A stretch of 64,000 nucleotides of DNA, taken from positions 85,255,043 through 85,319,042 of the forward strand of contig OY997588.1 in NCBI GenBank assembly GCA_963921825.1. Direction: 5' to 3'. This document shows positions 1 through 11,527 of the stretch, piece after piece. The position numbers and the translations under genes were made by a program. Source of the DNA: Erodium maritimum. Its lineage: Eukaryota; Streptophyta; Magnoliopsida; Geraniales; Geraniaceae. Position 1 is the first letter of the stretch. Each line of letters starts with the position of its first letter. A model generated the notes under the pieces. That model was not told where the DNA came from. It did no database searches and worked only from the letters and a program-made list of their open reading frames with translations.

Positions 1-899
1 AGCCTGGATAGAATTGACGAAGCACGCCCACGATGGATAAATTTTCATCTATCAGGTAGTAAGGAGTGTCATCATACGTACTGTTGACATCATACTCGAC
101 GGGAGGCTAGTCACCCTGATATACATGCACGAATATGGACGATTGGTTCAGAATATTAATATCATTGGTTGATCCCGGCATACCAAAGTAAGCGTGCCAA
201 ATCCATGTGTCGGGCCCAGCAACTGCTTCAAGCATGACCGTCGATCCAAAACGATCACCCCGCTCTTACACCCCCTACGGGGATTTGGGACAATTCCTCC
301 ACGGCCAATGCATACAACCGAGGTTGCCGATACAACCTAGAAAACCACGAGTTTCATTAATACATGTAATGTAAGTAATATCATTATTGTTGGGTTCTTG
401 AGGCAGGTATCACCGAAGACGTTGATTACAGAAAAACAAAACCGGTGCATGCACTCAAGGGCAGTTGTCACCGCCATCTTCAAATACTCATCTAGACTGT
501 GGGCCGAAGAACCTTAGCACAACATCCGTGAAGTTTTCGTACACTTTTGAATGACTGAGTAACCCGGTCGTCCACGACAATCCACTTTTTGGATGAAGTA
601 CGCATCGTACTCTGACACCCCATTTACAATTTTCAAGAACACAGATTTCGACATTCTAAAACGTTACCGAAACGTTTTAGCATCGTACAATGGGGTAGTT
701 GCATAATAGTCAGCGATAAGCCGGTCGTGAGCATCACTACGATCTCTGTAAATGTATTGCCTTCTCTACTTTCCCCAGACGGGGTCCGTCATTCCTGCGT
801 CAATTTCCCGAACTTTTTCCCGTATTGTCGCCAATATCTCTTCATCCGCTTCTCGAGTCCTTGCACGCAACGTTGCATAGTCCAATTAGCTGACATCAT
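1..899 (-). pseudogene. PIF/Harbinger transposase-like (HARBI1 family), decayed and cut by the window edge
   Basis: Read on the minus strand, this stretch contains the DDE_Tnp_4/HARBI1 signatures GCMHWPWRNCPKSP (about 285-335) and WIWHAYFGMPGSTNDINIL (about 150-220). They match the usual IDCMHW and DLWIWHAFFG..GSNNDINVL blocks of plant Harbinger transposases. A stop codon directly follows the first motif, and several frame breaks separate the blocks. The N-terminal part, starting near 899, is barely recognisable. The C-terminal part lies beyond base 1. Harbinger transposases cut and paste elements with a partner Myb-like protein; no partner gene is visible here. It is non-functional. A second relative lies at 46,385-50,867. 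Confidence 0.8.
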
Positions 900-1369
900 T
901 CTCTTCACTACTCGATGAATCAATGAACACAAGACGGGATCACAACAAATATAGAGAGAATGTGGACGATTTCAGAGAGAGTTGAGACCAAATGTGTGAG
1001 AATTGTTGTGTTGGGGTCCAATATATTTATAGCAATCCCCTCACATTTTTTCCTTTTATTTTCTTCTGGTCCATTGAATCTGCTGACCCATGCAGCGTGC
1101 CGAATCGTCGCGTCATTATGTGGCACTCGGTGATTCGTGTTGTCAACACCGAATCGGTCTATTCGACGACCCTACGAGTCGACAGATTCGTAGAGCGTCT
1201 AAAGCAGATTTGCTTAAACAACGAGTTAGCAGAATTTGATTCGACAAATCGGTGGGAAAAAACTTTTTTTTACCGAATCAACGACCGATTCAATGACGAC
1301 GGGACCCCACTGTGGATAGCCCAAGCATACGGTATGAGTATATTGTCACCGCCGATTATGGATTTTTAA
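900..1369. other. Flank of the Harbinger remnant with a TIR-like end
   Basis: Non-coding sequence between the decayed transposase and unrelated AT-rich DNA. At 1304-1322 the plus strand reads ccccactgtggatagccc, whose reverse complement GGGCTATCCACAGTGGGG resembles a plant PIF/Harbinger terminal inverted repeat. This is probably the right end of the element that starts left of the window. No TTA/TAA target duplication is obvious next to it. The short ORFs here look accidental. Confidence 0.4.
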
Positions 1370-2640
1370 TCTAAAAATTAGGTCTGATTCCTATTAACGA
1401 GTGTAACCGGCATATATTATAGACTGAAATCAATAAGTCAATATGGACCATCAACAGATTTATCGACATTGACACGATCATGAAATTCTATACAGAATCG
1501 TTACGTGGTGTAGTAATTTATTAAGCAAAGCTTAGTAATTCAATATTTTTCTAATAAAGACTAGGTAATTTAATATATTTCGTATTTTAATTAATAAAAT
1601 CTTTCCTAATTTTCTATATGTTAATTCTCTCGAAGCAGACTCTCACTAGACTACTTTTTTAGGGTTCATCGCCTTTTCTATTGCCGGCTTTAAGGCAGCG
1701 TCTAGGTTGCTGGTGAGGCTGCCGGTGGCCCTCTTCTCTTGTCTTTAGGGTTTCTAGTCTTAGATTTTCGGTCTCCGGTGGTTCTTGGACCTCGCTATCG
1801 GCTCTCGTTTCTCGCACTCGCCTTCTATCGGCCTTGAAGCCAGTCTATGTCCGGGGTGTGCCTTTTTTTGATTCAGTGCTCTCTATGTTGTCTCTTCCCT
1901 TCGGGGTCGTTGTGCGGTGTTAATTGATGGTGGGTCACATCCTTGGTTACCAAGAGTTTGTTGGCACGAAACGGATCTTGTATGATGGTGTGGTACGATT
2001 CCTTTTCTCCGGTATTTGTGGTGCTGGCCGTCAGTTTTAATAGAGCACGGAGTCGTAATCTTGGTGTTGGGCACCGATCAAATTGATGGCGTAAAGGGAC
2101 TTTATTTCTGTTGTGTGGTTCTGAGTGTTTCGGCGTGTTGTTTGTATCGGGATCCTTGTCAACGACAAGGGGTTCCAGGGGAGGAGTAAGAGTGGTGTGG
2201 CCTAGACTTTCCGAGGACAATGGTGTGGCCTTTGGGCCTTAGTGTTGGTTTGGGCTGTGGTGGCCCAACTTGTTGGCCTGTTTTAAGATTTTTAGGTTTT
2301 GAGGTCGATGCTCAACGAGTTTATCACCTTACATTGTATTTTTTTCTTAATTATTAAGTCAATAAAACCAAAATTACGATTAGGTAATTTAGGATTCCTT
2401 AATTGATGAAATAAATTAAGTTTGTAGTCGATGTAATATTAAGGCTAAAAATAGATTCAATTGAATTGATTTGATAATATTGATATTCTTATTATTAATA
2501 TTTAGTTGAATTTATTTTATAGTTTAATATTGATATTATTATTATCAAAATATATTTTATATTTTTAATATTTAATTCTTAACATAATATTATGACTAAA
2601 AGTATATTTAATTGAATTTTTTTCAAGTATCTTTGTGAAA
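1370..2640. other. Intergenic DNA, no gene seen
   Basis: About 1,370-1,640 and 2,300-2,640 are strongly AT-rich without structure I can name. Between them, 1,640-2,300 is a moderately GC-rich, pyrimidine-biased segment resembling an untranslated retroposon or LINE 5' region. It is similar in style to 31,260-31,880 and 40,350-40,980, but I could not align them reliably. The minus-strand ORF at 1,873-2,220 has no recognisable domain. Confidence 0.4.
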
Positions 2641-4240
2641 TCGTTTCTCTATGGTTCAATGCTTCCTCTCTCTTTCTACACCTCCCTCGTCTCGCTGCCC
2701 AGCTTTCGCATCGGCTTTCTCAAGGACCCACTGCTCGTAATATTAGGCACCACTAACTTGACCTGACCAGCACAACCCTCGTGCTCCGCCTGCCATACCG
2801 AGTACCAATGACCTCCCAACCATCACCATCATTATTGCACCGCTCCCCACCCACATGCTACCCTACTCTACCGGTGTCATGCTGCCAACCCCACCTCGAG
2901 TGTATATAAAACCAATCCGACCAAAGAAGAAGAGACACCACCCGCCTCTTCCCTCGCCCTTCTGCCGACCAATTCCACCTGTGGCTACTCCTCCTTCCTC
3001 TACTCTACCAGTGTCTTCCATGATTTTTCCCATCATACCATTGTTGGGCATGATTGATCGGGTATCCTCGATCCCCACCGTCGTTGCATCTGAGGTGCGG
3101 CGGCCCGATACCATGGGGTATCCTAGGTCTGCTAGGATTCCTTCCCATGATCTCATGCCTATACCCCTTTCTCCACTACTGACTTGACTAACCATACTCA
3201 CCGCTGGTGCAACTGAACATGGCGGGTCTACCCCTTTAATTGCGGAGGAAGCAGCGATGCATCATTTTTGGCTTTCGGCATGATGATGATAATGGCTTCA
3301 ACACGAGGGAGCTCAGCATGTCCACTATACACAGTCAACCGCCTTGCCAGCCAAGGATGCCCGCCCAAGGCCCCTATAGAGACGCTCTCACCGTTGGGAC
3401 AACACGGGATTAGAGACACCTCTGTCCTAAACCAACCTGGGAACGTCCGACGAAGGCCATATCAAACGTTACATACTGATCCTGACAGAAAAGGAATGCT
3501 AAGGGCCTCCGGGCTATTGGCTTTAGACGACCAAGCTTTGCTTTCGGTCCTGATGGGTCAGAGGACCGGGTTCACAACCCAAGATCTTCTGCAAGCCACG
3601 TCTGCAGTGTTGGAAGCACGCATGTCATTGTTTGGTACCATCACCTTGTACCCTGGGGGGCCACAGGACCAAGTGAAGCTAGTATAACACAAGATCTCCG
3701 ACCTAACTAGGAGGAGCTTCTCGCGTGCTCCATGGAACTGTACGTTCCAGGGAGTGGGGCCCTCCTCACCCGACTAGGGCATTAACTTACTAAGGGATTT
3801 CGTAGGCGAGGAGTATAGAGAAGCCTCGCCCAAGTCAATGAGATGGAAATCGAGCATCGAGGTGTGTATGGGGATGCACACCTCACCCTACCAACGTCGG
3901 TGCAAATTTGACGACCCTTTCCCCACATTATTTTTTGTTCTCCCTGGATGCCTGTTATGCCCTTAAACAGTTCAGATCATTCGTCACATGAATTTTTTAG
4001 GTCGAGTCAGATAATGAGTATTATGCACTACAATTGAGTAGTCATCCATGTGGAGCCTATCTGTAAATAGTTTCTCCCTGAAATAGCTGGGTATCTTATT
4101 ATCGGGTTAGCTTCTGGCACCTACGGGTCAAGATTCCAGTCTCACCCTTTTATTTCGTTTCTTCATGTTTATGTTTTTCGGTCTTCTGTTTCTTCTTGTT
4201 TGCGTCCGTGGTTCTAATTTATAATCAATAAATTTTACCA
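2641..4240. other. Unclassified segment with two unrecognised ORFs
   Basis: A GC-rich block follows AT-rich DNA and ends against the Copia target site at 4,242. It holds plus-strand ORFs at 2,855-3,187 (Pro-rich) and 3,268-3,687 (139 residues). Neither shows a domain I recognise. The abrupt composition change and the pyrimidine-rich 3' part (4,140-4,230) suggest a retroposon. I see no poly-A tail and no target-site duplication, so this is a guess. Nothing supports a host gene. Confidence 0.3.
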
Positions 4241-4246
4241 TATGCT

Positions 4247-4417
4247 CAGTCAATATGCATAGAGAATGTATTGTAATGTGTATTTAGTGATTAACGACGA
4301 GTTTGGTACAAGTATATATAGCCTATACAAGGGTTATCTAATTGTTGTGAGATAGGTTATGATATGAGATAAGTATAATCAATGATAAATATACAATTGA
4401 AACTATGTATATCTGAT
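4247..4417 (-). repeat. 3' LTR of Copia A
   Basis: 171-bp repeat paired with 9873-10043. In the minus-strand sense it follows the polypurine tract and is therefore the 3' LTR. Confidence 0.75.
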
Positions 4418-4569
4418 ACGCCCCTTCAAGTTGAAGTCGAATAAAGACGGAGCTTGTCTTTGAATTTCCAAACTATAGACGAGGTAGTGGCTTGGTTAAA
4501 ATGTCTGCAAGTTGATCAGACGTGGAGAGCGGAGAGATCGTAACAAGGCGCCGCAAGACGAGGCCGCGA

Positions 4570-4790
4570 ACAAAGTGAAAATCAAACTCGACATGATGTG
4601 TCCAGGACTAGAAAGATGGATTAGTTTAGAGATAAACAACACCATCATTATCACACCAGATATGAGGGGGACGAACTAGTGTGACCCCCATCTCCGAAAG
4701 TAAGCTGGATAACCATTTGAGCTGAACACAGACATCAGCCACAACCTTGAACTCGGACTCTATAGAAGATTGGGATACAGTGTGTTGCTG
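4570..4790 (-). pseudogene. Copia A RNase H fragment
   Basis: The minus strand encodes HTVSQSSIESEFKVVADV and QLKWLSSLLSEMGV followed by HIWCDNDGVVYL. This is the C-terminal RNase H block of Copia polyproteins (canonical SSxEAEYxAxA..EhxWL and DN.SAhxLA). It is separated from its reverse transcriptase by about 1.9 kb of foreign sequence and is followed by stop codons. Non-functional. Confidence 0.7.
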
Positions 4791-4894
4791 AGTAGTAGTT
4801 AGTCGTGATGTTAATTTTTCTATTTGCGGAGTATTGTGTGATATTTGGTTGTGATTGTGATTGTTCTGGTGATACCTGGATGAGTTGTGCCCGA

Positions 4895-5254
4895 GAGGTG
4901 TGTCGTACCTTCCGATGCGCGACCGGTAAAGTGCCAAGGGCTGTGGTCCCCGTGAGGTGTGTCGTACCTTCCGGCGCACGATTGGTAAAGTGCTGAGGCT
5001 TGAGCTGTGCCCGAGAGGTGTGTCGTACCTTCCGATGCGCGACCGGCAAAGTGTCGAGGGTTGTGGTCCCGGTGAGGTGTGTTGTACCTTCCGGCGCGCG
5101 ATTGGTAAAGTGTTGAGGCTTGAGTTATGCCCGAGAGGTGTGTCGTACCTTCCGATGCGCGGTCGGTAAAGTGCCGAGGGATGTGGTCCCCGTGAGGTGT
5201 GTCGTACCTTCCGACGCGCGATCGGTAAAGTGCTGAGGCTTGTGGTTCCGCGAT
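4895..5254 (+). repeat. Minisatellite: 120-bp higher-order unit x3
   Basis: Six monomers of about 60 bp begin with gaggtgtgtcgtacctt at 4895, 4954, 5015, 5074, 5135 and 5194. Spacing alternates 59 and 61 bp. Alternate monomers are more alike (gatgcgcgac type versus gcgcgcgatt type), so the true unit is a 120-bp dimer repeated three times. It lies inside the LTR fragment. Confidence 0.9.
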
Positions 5255-5571
5255 AAGGTCGACCGCCTGGCCCGACTGTGTGTCGGGGAAAGTGCGTGGG
5301 GCAGTGCCAGGCCCAGCCGGTTTGCTACCGGAAACTGTGCAGTATGTGTGTTGATCCTTTTGTGATCTTGCGTGTATTGTGTGTTGATATTGTGTGCATT
5401 TGCAATTTGTACTGTTTGTGTTTGTTTGTAGAGGTCGTAAGTTCTGTGTTAAAGGGTGAGGTCTTGGGTTTGAGACTCATCAATAACCTACGGTGGTGAT
5501 ACATCGCTTCTGTGTGAGGGTCTCACCACGGAGAGGGGTTAGGGTTGATGCGCTGCGGCGCCGTACGAACT

Positions 5572-5774
5572 AGGTTTCCCCTACGTGAACGGGTTGTTTG
5601 AGGTTTCCCTCACGTGAACGGGTGGTTTGAGGTTTCCCTCACGTGAGCGGGTTGTTTGAGGTTTCCCTCACGTGAACGGGTTGTTTGAGGTTTCTCTCAC
5701 GTGAAGGGGTGGTTTGAGGTTTCCCTCACGTGAGTGGGTTGTTTGAGGTTTCCCCTATGTGATCGGGTAATTGG
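5572..5774 (+). repeat. 29-bp minisatellite carrying G-box cores
   Basis: Seven head-to-tail 29-bp units start at 5572, 5601, 5630, 5659, 5688, 5717 and 5746 (aggtttccctcacgtga type). Units 2 to 6 each contain the palindrome CACGTG, the G-box/E-box core bound by plant bZIP and bHLH factors. The outer units carry TACGTG and TATGTG. Isolated relatives lie near 5,832 and 5,919. Confidence 0.9.
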
Positions 5775-6072
5775 GGTATTGATGTTGTGAGCTATAGTGA
5801 TTTGTGTAGTTGAGAACATGATCCCCGTTTTGAGGTTTCCCCTACGTGATCGGGTAATTGGGGTGTTGTTATGGGGAGCAATAGTGTTATGCTTAGTTGA
5901 GAATATGATCCCCATTCGAGGTTTCCCTTACGTGAGCGAGTATTTGGGTATTGATATCGTGAACAGTTGTGATGGCTTGGTATCAGGCTTTGAGGTAGTT
6001 GTTTGCCTTGTTTAGATTGGTAAGTTGTTGATGCTTTACTAGTATGTCATAATCGAACGAGTATCCATGGAG

Positions 6073-6111
6073 GTGAGCGGAACGCTCATCCCCTTTACTA
6101 CTTTTCCACAG
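6073..6111 (+). other. Hairpin plus splice-acceptor-like module, copy 1
   Basis: GTGAGCG-GAA-CGCTCAT at 6073-6089 is followed by a pyrimidine tract ending in ttttccacag (AG at 6110-6111). A diverged copy of the module lies about 345 bp downstream in the same LTR. A GGTAAGT donor-like string occurs near 6,019. Confidence 0.5.
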
Positions 6112-6417
6112 GCCTCTGAGGTAGGGACGAGTAGCGAATACTGTTTTGGTTGCGGAAAGTTACAAGTAAATGCATATAGGATCGTGTGAGGGCTGTGCTT
6201 TACCTTGTCAGTGTGACTAATGGAATGGTTGTTCGGTTTCTGATTTGGGGTCTCCATTACGTGCACGGGTCTTAGATGGTTGGGGGAAATTGACAGTGAT
6301 TTGTGTGACAGTCGGGTTTAACATGTGATTTGGGGTAGTACTCCCATGTGTTATTGTTTGTTGCGGGTGTTCCCGGCATTTCTGTTGTATGCCGTAGTCA
6401 GTCCGGTGTCCGTGGTA

Positions 6418-6455
6418 GTGAGCGAAACGCTCACCCCTTGCTTCTTTTCCTACAG
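6418..6455 (+). other. Hairpin plus splice-acceptor-like module, copy 2
   Basis: GTGAGCG-AAA-CGCTCAC (7-bp arms, 6418-6434) is followed by ccccttgcttcttttcctacag, a good plant 3' splice-site match (AG at 6454-6455). The same arrangement occurs in sense orientation in the LTRs at 17,554 and 46,494. Confidence 0.5.
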
Positions 6456-6721
6456 GTATCGTTCGCGGGGCGGACTAGGAGGATCTCTCGAGGCTTGAAG
6501 AGCTGGGAGCGAGAGTCCGGGATGTCGGGGTTGTCTAGCGACGTACACTCATGTTTTAGTGTTCTTTCGTTTCTTTTAAAATTAAAACTCGGTTGTAAAG
6601 TATTGTTTTGATTAATAAAAGTGTTGCTTTTGAAGCGGTTTATTAAACCAATTGAGACTTTGTTTTACTTACTTCACCGTTCACGTTCCGGGTTCGGTTA
6701 TACTGAATTCGGGGCGTGACA

Positions 6722-9700
6722 AGCCAACACGTCGATAAATAAACAAGGATGAGTCACATTAAGACCCAACGAAACCTAATGTGATTAAGAATGATATGAG
6801 AAGATAAAACCATGCTCGAGGGGCCTGCTTGAGCCCATAAGGAGATTTGGTTAACTTACAGACAAAATAAGGATGAGTCGCGTCAACAAATCCTTGTGGC
6901 TAGACCATGTAAATTGTTTCATGCAAGTCGCCATTCAAGAATGCATTACTAACATCCAATTGGCGAAGGGTCCATCCCTTGGAGACAACAATGGATAATA
7001 CTACTCTAATAGTGACTGGTCTCACCATCGAACTGAAAGTATCATTATAATCAAGGCCTTGCTTTTTGGTGAAACAAAGAGCAACTAATCTGGCCTTATA
7101 ACGCTCAATGGTACCGTTTGATTTCCGCTTGATCTTGAAGATCCACCTGTTGCCAACAACATTTCCAATGTCTAGAGGTGGAACTAAATCCCAAGTATGA
7201 TTAGACTGCAAAGCTAACATGTCAGCTCTCATGGCCTTATGACATTCCAAAATTTTATTCGCATGGGTAAAGGAGGAGGGTTCAATATGTACCTGAGGTA
7301 TGGAAAGAAGGACACGGGGTTTAGTATTAGGATGAAGGACCATCTTATGGGTACGACAAGGCATGTGTGTAGGCTCAAACTCTTGAGAAGATGGGGACGA
7401 CCTAGAGGAGGACTGAGAGGATGACAAGCAACGGTAAGTTGAGTCGGTAAGGGAAAGTGGGGATGGAATATACCAATCCTGCGACTCAAGATTAGTACTA
7501 GAGTGGATATGAGAAGAGCCCACAGACATATCATAGGGAATTGATGTCAGAAGGACTAGTGATGGTGAGGTTGAAACCATCTGAAGAGTCGGAATACCCG
7601 GAGCAGAAGATGATTGTGAGGAAAAACGGAATACTTTGGTATAAGGAACGGAAAAACTTTCTCATTAATATGAGCATGCCGAGGGATATAGATTCGACCA
7701 TTTAATGGATCAAAACAACGATATCCAAGATGTGTGGGTTACTAACCAAGAAAAATGCATTGTTTAAATCAAAAATTGAATTTATAAGCATTATAAGGTC
7801 TCAAGAATGGGTAAACGGCACACCCAAAAGTCTTAAAAAAGTCAAAATCAAGAGAGAAATTAAACAAGACACTCAAAGGAACTTTATGATTCAAAGACGA
7901 ACAGGGTAATCGGTCAAGTAAATACACGGCAGTGGAAAAGGCAAATTCCCAAAATTTAAAACGCCATTCCAGAATGAGCGAGTAAAGCAAGGCCAATATC
8001 GACAATCGAACGAATCTTACGTTCATCCGTACCGTTTTGTTCATGCGTGTGAGGACAAGAAACCATATGGTTAATACCAACAGATTTGAAATAAGTGTTT
8101 AATGGCTTGTATTCACCACCCCACTAATCAGAGTTGATAGCCTTAATATGACGATTGAATTGTTTTTCCACAAACACATGGAATTGACAAAACACAACAA
8201 TACTATCACTTTTATTCTTGATAGGAAACCCTAAGTATAAAGAGAGTGATCATCAATGAATAACAAGAAATAATGAAAACCAGACAAAGAAGTCATAAGG
8301 AACGGTCCACAAAAATTCGAGTGATGCAATTGTAAAGGAGAATTACTATGACGATTCGTTAATGGTAAGGAAATTCGTTGCATTTTGCTTAAACAACATG
8401 CCTCACAGAGGTCAGACTTGGGATGACCTTTAGAGCGTGGAAGATGAAACTGATGAATGAGACGTCGAAGTGACTGAAATGGAATGACCCAACCGAGCAT
8501 GCCAATCCTCAAGAGACGCAAGAAGTATAGATGTTGGAGATGAATAAGAAACTAAAGACCCAAATAACTTGTAAAGATCACCGTCACTCGCGCCCTAGAG
8601 CAGAACCCTCTGTGTATTGGTGTCCTTCACAAAACAATCAGTAGCATTAAACTCAAAACTACGGTTGTTATCAGCACATAACTTTTTAACAAGAACAAGG
8701 GGTTTAGTGATACTAGGAACATGTAACACATTATGCAATTAAAGAGGCTTGTCATGTGTAGAGAGAAAGGAGGACCCTGGTGAGAAATGGAAAGGTCATT
8801 GCCTACAATGAGCTTATGCATACCTTTGTAAGGAGTATGATTATAAAGGTTTCCAAGGTCAGGAGTAACATGATAAGAAGCTCTAGTATCAGGAAGCCAA
8901 AACTGATCAATGGTAAACGACGTATTATCCGAAATGGTAGAAGAAGTAAGAGCTGAAAAGTTACCCTGAGTAGTACTCCCGGAACCATAACCACCTCGAC
9001 CAAAGTTTTGAGCATGATTGTTGAACTGATTATCAAACCGACATCGACATTTGGATTTTATATGGTTTGATAGCCCGCAAATCTAACATGGAGCCCGGGA
9101 TCCAAATCACTAATGATATCCTCCACGGCCATGACGTCTTCCATGATGATAGGAGTCGTGGCCCTGTCGATTCCCTCGGTCATGTGAGTCACGATATTTC
9201 CTATAGTCACGTTGGTCAAGATCGTGGCCCTGATGACCACCGCCACAAACATAGTCACAGGCACCACCACAACCATAGTCATGACCCTGCTCTTTGGGAG
9301 AAGAATATGAGGATCGTCACTAGAGGAGTAGTAGAGATTTGAGAATTAAGGCGAAGCTCAAACGATACAACTTGGTCGTGTAGTTCAAAGAAGGGAGGTG
9401 CTATGAAATTCCATAAGGAGTTGGGTGCGTTGGGTATTTCTCATCACCCCAAAGGCAGTGGCAAGAGATTGCCAAGATTCAGTATAGGACGTAGCCGAAG
9501 CCAAGTACGTACAACACCATTATGAAATTGAGGAGATAATCCAAGAAAAAAGCAATTGATCTTTATGATACCAAGCTTGATATGCTGGATTAGGATATTT
9601 TACCTGAGATATTGTATTAGTAATAGTAGCCATCGACGAGGAGTTTGTCAGAGATAAGAGATCATGCATGCTAAGCATGTTGAGCATCGGTTGGAATTGG

Positions 9701-9860
9701 AGTTTCCAGGGCAAGTACGACTTGGTTCCCTTTAGTTTGATCGTTAATGAATGGTGCGGGACAGATGAGGGAAACACAAAGGTTGTGGAGAACTGAGACG
9801 GGACAGCAATGCTCGATGATAACGAGTTGGTTGATGAGTGTGCAGCAAAATATATCATTT
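6722..9860 (-). pseudogene. Copia A gag-pol remnant
   Basis: On the minus strand, in order: a Gag N-terminal region with LTIKLKGTKSYLPWKLQF and YQAWYHKDQLLFSWI (about 9,520-9,860); a protease-like FWLPDTRASYHVTPDLGNL (about 8,850-8,920; DSGAS replaced by DTRAS); a GAG-pre-integrase block with CEACCLSKMQRI, then FIDDHSLYT (8,231-8,521); an integrase C-terminal block AVYLLDRLPCSSL (7,769-8,080); and the reverse transcriptase start with HTWDLVPP, RWIFKIKRKSNGTIERYKAR and LRQLDVSNAFLNGDL (6,900-7,580), continuing as [12 protein letters not shown] to about 6,722. The YVDD region is missing. Several stops and frameshifts are present. Non-functional. Confidence 0.8.
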
Positions 9861-9872
9861 TGCTCTAATATC

Positions 9873-10043
9873 AAGTCAATATGCGGAGAGAATGTACTGT
9901 AATGGTATTGAGTGATTAAGTATGAGTTTTGATACAAGTTCATATAGACTATACAGTGATTATCTAATTGTTATGAGATAGGTTCTGATATATGATAAGT
10001 ATAGTAAGTGATAAATATATAATTAAAACTATGTATATCTGAT
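9873..10043 (-). repeat. 5' LTR of Copia A
   Basis: 171-bp repeat paired with 4247-4417. The minus-strand primer-binding site TGATATTAGAGC (9862-9873) directly follows it in the sense direction. Target duplication atgct follows at 10044-10048. Confidence 0.75.
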
Positions 10044-10105
10044 ATGCTAAAAAACATTAGACTGATTTTATAATTATGCTTTGTATCGAGTCTTTAGACC
10101 TTATT

Positions 10106-11517
10106 TTTTCAACTATAATTAAACTTTAAACTATTAAGCGATTACAATTATACGAGTAGAGCGGTTGTAGAGAGCTTCCTTAGGGTTGGAAAAAAGCTTC
10201 GCCGCCCATACCTTTCTTCTCCATTTCTCTCACCCGATCCCTGTTTTCCCCCAACCATCTCTGCAGCCAATCGCCTCGTTTCTCTACGCTTCCCTACGTC
10301 TTCGACATGGTTCGTGGTAAATCTAAAACCTCCCGACCAGAAATGAAGGATCCGAAGCAACGCCATGGTTCTGATGACGTGACTCTGGTGCTGGACCTCA
10401 ACGTCCAACCGCATGCAACGGCGGATTTGGCCCCCAAGCACTCACTGCAGCAGCCGCCTCCATCGCGACGAATAAGGGAGCATGTCTCGATCGCCCTGCC
10501 TCCCTAGACGATATTGGCAAATATGAGTGCACCGCTCGTCCTCCCACCTCTGGCTCAGACTCTCGCCACTCCAGACCCGACCTTGTTGACACTGGCCCTT
10601 GCCCCTATTGCCTGGCCACGTCTCGTCATCCACCCATCTTCGGCTTCGGCAACGGGGAAAAAGAGGGCGCAAACTACACTGGTGCACGTCCCCAGATCCA
10701 GGACGACAACCGGGGAATCATCGGTGACGACGACCATGCGTCCACCGAACCCTTCTAGGCCACGCGCACCAGTACCGGAGGAACCAGATCCTGATGATGA
10801 GGATGAGATCATCATAGTCCCGACCGATGCAATTCTGACGGGTCGCTACCAATTCTCGCTAGCAGGCAGAATAGTGGGGGAAAAATTACAATGTCTCGGC
10901 CCTTTGTGGAACTATGATCAGGGGTTTGAAGGTTCGAGGCTTGGCCGTTGAATGCCTAAACAGGGAGGTCAAGATGAAGAGGGCTTTGGATCTATCATGA
11001 GTCTCCCTCCGACAGCTGGAGGATGAGGAAAGCAGTGATGATGATCAGTGGACGAGGGCGTCAAAGCAGCCCCGCTAAGGGACATTGAGAGTGCCCTGGG
11101 AAGGGGGGATGGATTGTGCCCCCATACCCCCAGACCCTGGGTGTGTGATGCTTACTCGCCTCGGGATGACACCGGAAGCACTAAAGTCTATTTTATTTTC
11201 CTAGTGGCTTTACTTCTGCTGGTTTTATTTCTGCTGGTTTTATGACTGTCTATTTATTCGGTTTAGTTGGCTTCGGAACATTACTTACATTTGGATTTTC
11301 TGTTTTAGTTCGACTTTCCCCTTTGTTTTGGGACGGTGGAACGAGATCTCAAGGTTTTTTGTGTCTGTGAAGACTAAGCATACTAGTTTTATGGGTCCAA
11401 GAGTGTCAGGTACCCTACGGGGGACCATGACTTATTCTGGAGCTCAGGACCTCGGTCCTACACTGTAATCCCACATTTTTGCTTGAATACATCTCGATCC
11501 CGTTATCGTTTCAAAAA
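10106..11517 (+). mobile_element. Non-LTR retroposon with ORF1-like remnant, poly-A and TSD
   Basis: The 3' end reads cgtttcaaaaaa and is followed by agaccttatt at 11518-11527. The same 10 bases occur at 10096-10105, consistent with a target-site duplication. The body has Pro/Ser-rich reading frames at 10,307-10,507 and 10,514-10,951 that look like a plant LINE ORF1 N-terminal region, but no RNA-binding or reverse transcriptase domain is visible. It is probably a non-autonomous LINE derivative. The first 60 bases after the left TSD are AT-rich and unlike the rest, so the exact 5' end is uncertain. Confidence 0.5.
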
Positions 11518-11527
11518 AGACCTTATT

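Larger units (their letters stand above)
4790..6721 (+). mobile_element. Chromovirus-type (Tekay-like) LTR fragment inside Copia A
   Basis: The right end reads gaattcggggcgtgaca, i.e. TGTCACGCCCCGAATTC on the other strand. This is the same terminus as the LTRs at 17,554 (TGTCATGCCC) and 46,494 (TGTCACGCCCC). By comparison with the oriented Gypsy element at 17,554-24,659, its sense is plus and 6,721 is its 3' end. It shares the hairpin and pyrimidine-CAG module with those LTRs, here in two copies. It carries two minisatellites (4,895-5,254 and 5,572-5,774). The left junction near 4,790-4,830 lacks a matching LTR end or target duplication, so the LTR is truncated or the locus was rearranged. 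Confidence 0.6.
4247..10043 (-). mobile_element. Copia LTR retrotransposon A, old and degenerate
   Basis: Two 171-bp direct repeats bound this element, with a 5-bp target duplication atgct at 4242-4246 and 10044-10048. The right repeat is preceded on the minus strand by TGATATTAGAGC (9862-9873), a decayed primer-binding site for initiator Met-tRNA. The left repeat abuts a purine tract GAAGGGGCG, so the element reads right to left. The order gag, protease, integrase, reverse transcriptase, RNase H is the Copia order. By eye the repeats differ at about 25 of 171 positions, so the insertion is old. A foreign LTR fragment (4,790-6,721) replaces or interrupts the end of the reverse transcriptase. 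The LTR ends are not the usual TG..CA, so the boundaries could be off by a base or two. Confidence 0.8.

Noticed and set aside
992-1369. Plus-strand ORF of 125 codons
   Set aside because: Lies in Harbinger untranslated sequence and covers its terminal repeat; no domain.
5572-5774. Regular 29-bp repeats considered as a CRISPR array
   Set aside because: Units are head to tail with no unique spacers, in plant LTR DNA; it is a minisatellite.
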